Of a stretch of DNA of 5,103 nucleotides, positions 1 through 5,103 are shown piece by piece. Within the stretch, counting starts at the first letter, position 1. Each line of letters begins with the position of its first letter. Position numbers and translations under genes: made by a program. The stretch comes from an uncultured Pyrinomonas sp. (lineage in GTDB: Bacteria; Acidobacteriota; Blastocatellia; Pyrinomonadales; Pyrinomonadaceae), in NCBI GenBank assembly GCA_937135995.1, contig CAKZOF010000667.1, forward strand, positions 1 through 5,103, in the 5' to 3' direction. The notes beneath the pieces were generated by a model. That model searched no databases. It saw only the letters and a list, made by a program, of their open reading frames with translations, and was not told the origin of the DNA.

Positions 1-2
1 TC

Positions 3-287
3 GGTCGCGACGTGCGGCGCGCGAAACCGGGTGATTTGCTCTTCTTCCACCAACCGTTCGTTCAGCGCTACCCGTACCATGTGATGATCTTTCTCGGGCG
101 AGCGCACTACGGAACGGATGGCGCCAGCGATTGGGTGGTTTATCACACGGGGGCTTCGCCCGAGGATGCTGGACGTATGAAGAAGGTTCGACTGGCGGAG
201 CTGCGGCGGCACCCCGATGTTCGCTGGCATCCGACGGAGGCGAACCATCACTTTCTCGGCGTCTATCGGCTGAAGATACTCGATTGA
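3..287 (+). CDS. DUF1175 (YfaT-like) protein, C-terminal part
   Basis: The frame is open from the window edge (first full codon at 3) to a TGA at 285-287, giving 94 residues. The true start lies upstream; the GTG at 12 is probably internal because the frame reads through it. The visible motifs are RRAKPGDLLFF, then YHVMIFLG (His codon 78-80), then DWVVYHTG (His codon 144-146), ending in FLGVYRLKILD. This order of PGDLxFF, HVxIxLG and xVxHTG is what I recognise from DUF1175. It also resembles the His-containing half of NlpC/P60 papain-like domains; the expected cysteine would be upstream, outside the window. E. coli YfaT is about 200 residues, so roughly half is missing. DUF1175 genes accompany alpha-2-macroglobulin genes, and one follows here on the same strand after 341 bp. 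The biochemical role is unknown; a periplasmic role with the macroglobulin is inference. The family call is fairly sure, the fold call tentative. Confidence 0.8.
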   Translation, partial: GRDVRRAKPGDLLFFHQPFVQRYPYHVMIFLGRAHYGTDGASDWVVYHTGASPEDAGRMKKVRLAELRRHPDVRWHPTEANHHFLGVYRLKILD

Positions 288-340
288 ACAAGGCGAGCTG
301 CGGGGCGCACGAGGACCTTCCCGCCTGTCGAAGATCCCCG

Positions 341-422
341 GGCAAGGGATAAAGATGAAAACGGGTGGTGGTAGCGATAGACCTGCGCAAAGATGAAAAT
401 AACGGCAAATTCTGGCAAGGGA
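341..422 (+). repeat. Two short direct-repeat pairs
   Basis: The 11-mer AAAGATGAAAA occurs at 351-361 and 389-399. The 9-mer GGCAAGGGA occurs at 341-349 and 414-422. Both pairs are exact. The order is 9-mer, 11-mer, 11-mer, 9-mer, so this is not a simple tandem duplication. They could be remnants of a local duplication, paired protein-binding sites or chance in an A/G-rich stretch. No function can be assigned. Confidence 0.35.
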
Positions 423-447
423 GACGATTACAACAGGTAGTAGGAGC

Positions 448-556
448 ACCACAAGAGGCTGTGGTCTTCGCGCTACAGGATCTTCGATCTTCCACCTTGT
501 GATCGGGATCATGAAGCGAAAGCGGCGAAAGTCTCGTGATGTGAGCGAGATCCCGA
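448..556 (+). ncRNA. Possible structured leader RNA of the macroglobulin gene
   Basis: Several perfect inverted repeats sit together here. A local hairpin pairs ACCACA (448-453) with TGTGGT (460-465) around a 6-nt loop. A competing longer helix pairs CACAAG (450-455) and GTGG (461-464) with the continuous CCACCTTGTG (492-501), giving 10 bp with a 5-nt bulge. Inside it, 477-482 can pair with 486-491 around a UUC loop. Directly after, TCGGGATC (503-510) pairs with GATCCCGA (549-556), enclosing GC-GAAA-GC (514-521) and TCTCG/CGAGA (532-536 with 546-550, whose last two bases overlap the outer stem). The first two helices exclude each other, as in switch-like leaders. I do not recognise a known riboswitch class. 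Folding is inferred by eye with no energy calculation or covariation. It lies 72 bp before the start codon. Confidence 0.3.
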
Positions 557-570
557 GGCGAGAGCGTTAG

Positions 571-609
571 GAAACCTCGAGCCTCGAAGGGCGATCGAGC
601 TTCGGTTTC
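571..609 (+). promoter_or_regulatory. Inverted repeat immediately upstream of the ribosome binding site
   Basis: GAAACC (571-576) and GGTTTC (604-609) are exact inverted copies, extendable by a G-T pair (570 with 610). Inside, CTCGA (576-580) can pair with TCGAG (595-599), or alternatively CGAAG (584-588) with CTTCG (600-604). The arm ends two bases before the Shine-Dalgarno run. A hairpin here could affect ribosome access or protect the mRNA end. It lacks a T-run, so it does not look like a terminator. Confidence 0.3.
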
Positions 610-611
610 TC

Positions 612-619
612 AGGAGGAG
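612..619 (+). promoter_or_regulatory. Shine-Dalgarno sequence for the macroglobulin gene
   Basis: AGGAGGAG at 612-619 is a near-perfect complement of the 16S rRNA 3' end. The GGAGG core ends 11 nt before the ATG at 629, slightly longer than ideal. A second weaker purine run (GAAGGA, 621-626) is closer. This supports ATG 629 as the start, which is immediately followed by a positively charged then hydrophobic targeting segment. Confidence 0.8.
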
Positions 620-628
620 TGAAGGATC

Positions 629-718
629 ATGCTCAAAGATCGGCGCGCTTTGATTCAAATCGTCGTCGCTTACGGGTTAGCCGTGGCTTTGTCGGTGGCG
701 GCTGCGTTCGCCTTTAGC
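629..718 (+). other. N-terminal signal peptide or membrane anchor of the macroglobulin
   Basis: Residues 1-6 (MLKDRR) carry net positive charge. Residues 7-30 are almost entirely hydrophobic or small, ending in AAAFAFS. This has the n-region and h-region of a Sec signal. The A-F-S end could allow signal peptidase I cleavage, but an uncleaved anchor is equally plausible. There is no cysteine, so unlike E. coli YfhM this protein is not a lipoprotein. Confidence 0.7.
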
Positions 719-3700
719 CGCAGCAGATTCGATTTCGCGCTGACGGCGGGCTCTGGCGAGCCGTACTTTTCGCTGTCGAGCAACAAGACTTTCTCGACCA
801 AGGAGCGCGCGCTCTTTTGGCTGCAGCATCAAGGGATCGACTATTTGGACTTTCGCGTCTACCGCGTCAAGGATCCGTTCGATCTCTTCAAGAAGCTAGA
901 CGATCCGCATCGGATCGGTAAAGATGAGCGCGAAAGTCTGGCTGCCTCCAAACACGCCGGTACTTCGGTGCTCGAATTGATGCGCCGGTTCAAGCAGAGT
1001 CTCTATTTGGAGTTCAAAAACTACGTGCGGCGTCAATTGCGCGGCGAGACGCGCGCCGCCGTCCGCCCACGACCCAAAGGTGAAGAGGCGCGTCTCCCCT
1101 TGAACGTCGCCAACTACGCGCGCCTGCCGTTGCTCAACCCGGACGAACTCGTCAGCAGTTGGCGCGAACGTCTGCCGAAATCCGATGAGAACGTAGATCA
1201 TCGTTCGATCTCGCTCGGGAGACGCGAGGCAGGCGTCTATCTTGTGGAAGCGACCAACGACAAGCTGCGCGCTTACACGGTGGTCATCGTCTCGGACGTT
1301 ACTGCGGTCGCCAAGTTCGGTCCCGACGGATCGGTGCTCGCGTTCGTCGTCGATCGGGCGAGTGGTACGCCGCGCGCCGAAGCCGCGGTCGAAGTTATTC
1401 AGCATCGCCAGACGCTGGCGCGCGGCAAGACGAGCAAAGATGGGTTGTTCACTGCGCGCGTCGACCGGCGGGGCTCGAGATCCGAAACCGAGGAATCGTC
1501 CGAAGAAGAGGGTAATCCGCTCGTCGTCATGGCACTTGCCGGCAATGATTTCGCTATCACAGATTTCTCTTACTTGGGACGGAGACGACCGCATCAAGTT
1601 TACATCTACACGGAGCGGCCCATCTACCGTCCGGGCCAGACGGTCTATTTCAAGGGCATCGTTCGGCGTGAGACTGCCGAAGGTTACCGGTTACCCGAAG
1701 CGCGCGCAGTTAACGTACAGATCAAAGATCCGCAGGGAGAACCAGTCTTCGATGAAACGTTGTCGCTGTCGCCGCGCGGCACTTTCAACGGTGCAGTCGA
1801 ACTCGCCGCGGAAGCCGCGCTCGGCAACTACCGAATCGAGGCCAGCCTCGACGGCGAGACCTATTCCGACTATTTCGATGTCGAGGAGTACAAGAAACCC
1901 GAGTACAAAGTGACGGTCAAGGCCGCGAAAGAGTTCGTCGCCGTTGGCGACAAGGCGACCTTTCAGGTCGAAGCGAAGTACTTTTTCGGCGCGCCTGTGG
2001 CCGATGCCGAGGTGAAATACTACATCTATCGCTCGCGCTACTTCCCGTGGTGGAACGAACAGGACGCGGCGGAAGAGCTCCTCGGCGTGGCGAACGAGGA
2101 TGCAGAGGGGAACTTCTACGGCTACGGCCATGATTTGGTGCAAGAGGGCAACGGCCAACTGGACCAGAACGGGCGCTTGACGGTGGAGTTCGTCGTGCCG
2201 GAACCGGACGAGAGCGAGCCCTACGACTACGTCTACCGCTTGGAAGCGCAGGTGACTGATCGGGCGCGTCGCGCGATCACCGGAAAGGGAAGCTTCGTCG
2301 GCACGCGCGGCTCGTTCGTTGCGCAGGCTACCGCGGCGCGCTACATCACCGCCACTGGCGAGCCAGTGCGGATCGAGGTTGCAACGCGCGACTACCGCGG
2401 CCAACCCGTGAAAGCCAAGGTCAAACTGCTGTTCATCAAAGAGTGGTGGGAGCGCGTCCCAATGGGCGAAGGCGAAGATGGTCAGCAGGAGTACAGCAAT
2501 GAAATGCGTACCGAGGAGATCGGATCGGCCGAAGTCACCACCGACGAGCGCGGGCGCGCGACCTACGAGCGAGCTTTCGCACAGGCTGCCAACATTCTAA
2601 TCCGGCCCGTGTTGGAACAGGGAGGACGACAAATAGCCTTCAGTGGCGACCACGTCTGGGTGGTCGATCCACGCGACCAAGAGAGCGATTGGTTCACTGC
2701 GCAATACGACTCGATTGAACTGATCGCGGACAAAAAGAGTTACCGGCCCGGCGAGACGGCGCGTTTATTGGCTGTTTTGCCGAAGGAGAACGCCGAGTTG
2801 CTCGTCACCGTGGAGCGGCAGGGCGTGATGAGCGCGCGTGTGCTACGCACGCAAGGGCGCGCGGCAACGATCGACATCCCGGTGGAAGCCGCTTTTGCCC
2901 CCAACGTCCATGTGGAAGTGGCCTTCGTGCGTGACGGCGAACTCTACACAGGCACGCGAAGCATCGCCGTGCCTGCGCGCGACCGGCTGCTCAACATCGA
3001 GATCATCCCCGACAAGAACGAGTACAAGCCGCGCGAGACGGCCTCTTACACGATCATCGCGCGCAACGCGGACGGGTCTCCGGCAGCTGGTGCGGAAGTC
3101 AGCCTTGGCGTAGTCGATGAAGCGATCTATAGCCTCAGTCCTGAAATCGGTGACGTTCGCCGCAGCTTCTACGGGCGAAAGTACAACGAGGTGAATACCA
3201 GCTTCGCCACGCATTTCTACATCGAAGGTTACTCAGGCGACGCGCCGTTGATCGCCCTCAACAGGCCGGGGGCCGGACTCGGCGTAGGCTCGTTGGCCGA
3301 CGTGAAGAACCAAGCGCAATACGAACCACCGACGATTCGCAAAGAGTTCAAGGATACGGCTGGTTGGGCGCCCGAAGTGATCACCGGAGCAGACGGGCGT
3401 GCGACGGTGCAGATCACGTTACCAGATAACCTGACGACGTGGCGCGCGACGGCGCACGCCATCACCGCTGACACACGAGTCGGAAAAAGCATCGTGCGCG
3501 TGATCGCGCGCAAGGATCTGATCCTCCGCCTCGAGACGCCGCGTTTCTTGAGCGAAGGCGACGTGGTGACCATCTCCGGCATCGTGCACAACTATCTGAA
3601 GCAGGGCAAGCAGACGCAGGTGTCGCTCGAAGTGAGCGGCGCTGATCTACTGGGCGACGCGCAGCGGACGCTGATGCTCGCTCCCGACGCGGATGCACGC

Positions 3701-5103
3701 CTCGATTGGCGCGTGTCGGCTGCGCAAACAGGCGAAGTGCGCTTGCTGGCCAAAGCGCTGACCGACGCCGAATCAGATGCAGTGGAACTGGTCTTGCCAG
3801 TGGTGCCCAAAGGCATCGAAGAGATCAAGGGTGGAACGGTGGCCATCACGCAGGATGAAGCCAGCGAAACACTGGAGTACGCGCTTCCGCCTGGCGCGCA
3901 TCGGCAGGCGCGCGCGTTGCGCATCGAGCTTGCGCCGAGTATCGGCGGGACGCTCTTCGGCGCGCTCGACTACCTCGTCGATTTCCCGTACGGTTGCGTT
4001 GAACAGACGATGTCGCGCTTCTTGCCTGCCATCGTCGTTTCACAAGCGCTGCGCGATGTAGAGCGGGCGAGCGTGCGCGATCCGGCGCGACTCCAGCGGA
4101 TCGTGCGGAGCGGTCTAGCGCGTCTTTACAGCTTGCAGCACGAAGATGGGGGCTGGGGCTGGTGGCGCAGCGACGAGAGCGATCCGTTCATGACGGCCTA
4201 TGTCGTGGACGGTCTGGCGCAGGCCGTGCGTGCCGGCTACGAAGTGCGCGCCGACCGGTTGGATCGCGGGCGGCAGCGGCTCGCCGAACTGCTCGCTGCC
4301 GGAAAGACGAGCCGTGGCGACGAAGTCGATGCCGACATGCGCGCCTACATGCTCTATGCCTTGAGTGCCAGCGGCGGAGTGGACGGACGCCTGCTCGCCG
4401 AAGCGTTCGCGCAACGCGGCGAGTTGCGTCCTTACGGACGCGCGCTGCTGGCACTGGCGCTGACGATGCAGAACGATCAGGCGCGCGCAAGCACGCTGGT
4501 CGATGAACTAGAACGGTCAGCCGTGGTCGGTCAATTGGATGCGCACTGGGAAGTGCCGTCGCAGTCGTGGCGTTCGGTCAGCGCTGTGGAGACCACAGCC
4601 ATGGCGGTCAAAGCGCTGGCGCGCATCAAACCGCAAAGTCCGTTGCTTCCCAAAGCGGCCCGTTGGTTGGTGGTCAACCGGCGCAACGGCTACTACTGGG
4701 AAGCGACCAAACAGACGGCGTTCGCCATCTACGCGCTGACCGATTTCCTGCGCGCCGTGGAAGAAGCGAAACCAGACTACACCGTGGAAGTCTTCATCAA
4801 CGACCAGCCGGTCTTCAACGGGCGGTTCACCGCCGATGACGTCGCCAAAGGAAAGAGCATCGTCGTTGCGCGTCAGGGAGCAGAGGTCGCTGCAGCGAAC
4901 AGAATCCGCATCGTCAAGCGGGGGCGCGGCTCGCTCTATGTTGCGGCGACGTTGCGTTATTTTGCCGGCGACGAGATCATGCCGAAAGAAGCTGGACTCG
5001 CAGTGACGCGCGAGTACTTGCGCTTGCGCGTCGTCGAAGGCGACGGCGAAAAGAAACCCGCGTGGAAGCTCGAGCCGCTCACCGGCGAAGTGCGCTCTGG
5101 TGA
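629..5103 (+). CDS. Thioester-containing bacterial alpha-2-macroglobulin, 3' end beyond window
   Basis: One open frame of 1491 full codons, without stop or frameshift, runs off the window. Residues 1-30 (MLKDRR, then a hydrophobic stretch) form an uncleaved anchor or Sec signal; no lipobox cysteine is present. An MG1-like region follows (about 45-260, with LDFRVYRVKDP), then an acidic loop (286-294), the MG2 signature ERPIYRPGQTVYFKG (329-343), FDVEEYKKPEYKV (416-428) and a bait-region domain with YRPGET (705-710) and SLGVVDEAIYSL (825-836). The bait candidate is 837-906. The central macroglobulin domain starts FKDTAGWAPE (907) and has LPDNLTTWR (931). The thioester motif GCVEQ is at 1122-1126 (Cys1123, Gln1126), and the helical thioester domain includes GGWGWW (1174-1179), ETTAMAVKAL (1321) and KQTAFAIYAL (1361). 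The end, EPLTGEVRSG, begins a C-terminal domain; by comparison with E. coli YfhM (1653 residues), 100 or more residues are missing. The family role is trapping attacking proteases outside the cytoplasmic membrane. The YfaT-like neighbour suggests a YfaS-type cluster. Confidence 0.95.
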   Translation, partial: MLKDRRALIQIVVAYGLAVALSVAAAFAFSRSRFDFALTAGSGEPYFSLSSNKTFSTKERALFWLQHQGIDYLDFRVYRVKDPFDLFKKLDDPHRIGKDERESLAASKHAGTSVLELMRRFKQSLYLEFKNYVRRQLRGETRAAVRPRPKGEEARLPLNVANYARLPLLNPDELVSSWRERLPKSDENVDHRSISLGRREAGVYLVEATNDKLRAYTVVIVSDVTAVAKFGPDGSVLAFVVDRASGTPRAEAAVEVIQHRQTLARGKTSKDGLFTARVDRRGSRSETEESSEEEGNPLVVMALAGNDFAITDFSYLGRRRPHQVYIYTERPIYRPGQTVYFKGIVRRETAEGYRLPEARAVNVQIKDPQGEPVFDETLSLSPRGTFNGAVELAAEAALGNYRIEASLDGETYSDYFDVEEYKKPEYKVTVKAAKEFVAVGDKATFQVEAKYFFGAPVADAEVKYYIYRSRYFPWWNEQDAAEELLGVANEDAEGNFYGYGHDLVQEGNGQLDQNGRLTVEFVVPEPDESEPYDYVYRLEAQVTDRARRAITGKGSFVGTRGSFVAQATAARYITATGEPVRIEVATRDYRGQPVKAKVKLLFIKEWWERVPMGEGEDGQQEYSNEMRTEEIGSAEVTTDERGRATYERAFAQAANILIRPVLEQGGRQIAFSGDHVWVVDPRDQESDWFTAQYDSIELIADKKSYRPGETARLLAVLPKENAELLVTVERQGVMSARVLRTQGRAATIDIPVEAAFAPNVHVEVAFVRDGELYTGTRSIAVPARDRLLNIEIIPDKNEYKPRETASYTIIARNADGSPAAGAEVSLGVVDEAIYSLSPEIGDVRRSFYGRKYNEVNTSFATHFYIEGYSGDAPLIALNRPGAGLGVGSLADVKNQAQYEPPTIRKEFKDTAGWAPEVITGADGRATVQITLPDNLTTWRATAHAITADTRVGKSIVRVIARKDLILRLETPRFLSEGDVVTISGIVHNYLKQGKQTQVSLEVSGADLLGDAQRTLMLAPDADARLDWRVSAAQTGEVRLLAKALTDAESDAVELVLPVVPKGIEEIKGGTVAITQDEASETLEYALPPGAHRQARALRIELAPSIGGTLFGALDYLVDFPYGCVEQTMSRFLPAIVVSQALRDVERASVRDPARLQRIVRSGLARLYSLQHEDGGWGWWRSDESDPFMTAYVVDGLAQAVRAGYEVRADRLDRGRQRLAELLAAGKTSRGDEVDADMRAYMLYALSASGGVDGRLLAEAFAQRGELRPYGRALLALALTMQNDQARASTLVDELERSAVVGQLDAHWEVPSQSWRSVSAVETTAMAVKALARIKPQSPLLPKAARWLVVNRRNGYYWEATKQTAFAIYALTDFLRAVEEAKPDYTVEVFINDQPVFNGRFTADDVAKGKSIVVARQGAEVAAANRIRIVKRGRGSLYVAATLRYFAGDEIMPKEAGLAVTREYLRLRVVEGDGEKKPAWKLEPLTGEVRSG
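3137..3346 (+). other. Candidate bait region of the macroglobulin
   Basis: This codes residues 837-906, between the conserved VVDEAIYSL motif and the FKDTAGWAP motif, which is where the protease-cleavable bait lies in this family. The segment is variable-looking, with Arg/Lys sites (DVRRSFYGRKY), aromatic residues and a flexible glycine-rich stretch (RPGAGLGVGS at about 881-890). Such a mix offers cleavage sites for trypsin-like and chymotrypsin-like proteases. The boundaries are approximate and the function is inferred from position. Confidence 0.5.
3989..4006 (+). other. Thioester motif YGCVEQ of the macroglobulin
   Basis: The codons read Y-G-C-V-E-Q with Cys1123 (3995-3997) and Gln1126 (4004-4006). 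In this family the Cys thiol and Gln side chain form an internal thioester that reacts with the trapped protease. The surrounding FPYGCVEQTMSRFLP matches the canonical context. Both key residues are intact, so this is predicted to be a covalent trap rather than a thioester-less relative. Confidence 0.93.

Larger units (their letters stand above)
288..628 (+). other. 341-bp non-coding gap with repeats and potential RNA structure
   Basis: No reading frame here looks like a real protein gene on either strand. The first half (to about 447) is a mix of GC-rich and A-rich stretches and contains the short direct repeats and tiny ORFs described separately. The second half (448-609) has several inverted repeats close together. 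A GC-rich inverted repeat (300-304 with 320-324) follows the upstream stop codon but has no T-run, so I do not call an intrinsic terminator. I see no confident -35/-10 pair; weak A/T-rich candidates lie around 348-354 and 426-431. The gap is too long for tight co-translation of its neighbours, so the downstream gene may have its own promoter here. That is inference. Confidence 0.6.

Noticed and set aside
300..324. Intrinsic terminator after the DUF1175 gene
   Set aside because: GCGGG/CCCGC can pair but no T-run follows, so termination is not supported.
131..352. 73-codon plus-strand frame running from the DUF1175 gene into the gap
   Set aside because: It overlaps the DUF1175 coding frame in another phase and has low-complexity Gly/Ala/Arg composition without a family match.
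345..435. Sigma70-type promoter in the A-rich part of the gap
   Set aside because: ATAAAG- and GATTAC-like -10 candidates exist, but no acceptable -35 sits at 16-18 bp spacing.
288..628. Known riboswitch, tRNA, CRISPR array or insertion-sequence ends in the gap
   Set aside because: I compared by eye with conserved cores such as c-di-GMP, guanidine, cobalamin and fluoride riboswitches and found no match. There is no tRNA cloverleaf, regular repeat-spacer pattern or terminal inverted repeat with transposase.
896..1597. 233-codon open frame on the minus strand
   Set aside because: It lies wholly antisense to the macroglobulin coding frame, which has clear family motifs. Long antisense frames are expected in GC-rich DNA, and its translation shows no recognisable domain.
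1242..1913. 223-codon plus-strand frame and similar Arg/Ser-rich frames (e.g. 2838-3113, 3777-4061, 4162-4506, 4539-4839)
   Set aside because: These are out-of-frame readings of the macroglobulin gene with Arg/Ser/Ala-biased composition typical of shadow frames.
1691..2404. 237-codon minus-strand frame
   Set aside because: It is antisense to the MG2/MG3 region, with no ribosome site or domain signature; a shadow frame.
5101..5103. TGA at the window end as a possible stop for the macroglobulin
   Set aside because: The coding frame there reads GGT (5099-5101) then GA, so the TGA is out of frame. The family normally continues with GDE and a further C-terminal domain.

Overview
The window looks like bacterial chromosomal DNA that is GC-rich, with GC-rich third codon positions and frequent GCG/CGC. 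It carries two plus-strand genes, each cut by a window edge, and a 341-bp non-coding gap between them. I suspect a Blastocatellia/Pyrinomonas-like Acidobacteriota. That rests only on codon style and on the flavour of the large protein (for example the LDFRVYRVKDP segment near its N-terminus), so confidence is low.

Layout. (1) Positions 3-287 hold the C-terminal part of a DUF1175 (YfaT-type) protein. Its visible motifs resemble the His-containing half of an NlpC/P60-like fold. (2) Positions 288-628 hold no convincing gene. They contain short direct repeats, two tiny overlapping ORFs, and a cluster of inverted repeats at 448-609 that could fold into a structured leader just upstream of a strong ribosome binding site (612-619). 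(3) Positions 629-5103 are one uninterrupted reading frame, 1491 codons so far and still open at the window edge. It encodes a bacterial alpha-2-macroglobulin (protease-trap) protein. I read it codon by codon and found no stop or frameshift. It has an N-terminal membrane-targeting segment, MG-domain signatures, a bait-region candidate, an intact GCVEQ thioester motif and the start of the C-terminal domain.

How they may work together. Bacterial alpha-2-macroglobulins act outside the cytoplasmic membrane. A protease cleaves the bait region, the protein changes shape, and the exposed thioester bonds covalently to the attacker. DUF1175 genes are neighbours of the YfaS-type alpha-2-macroglobulin in the enterobacterial yfaSTQAP cluster, so the pair here fits a YfaS/YfaT-like partnership. 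As I recall the literature, the enterobacterial YfaS branch lacks the thioester while the pbpC-linked branch (YfhM) has it. This locus therefore mixes traits of both. I do not see a wholly new system. The points most worth a second look are this mixed context and the possible structured leader.
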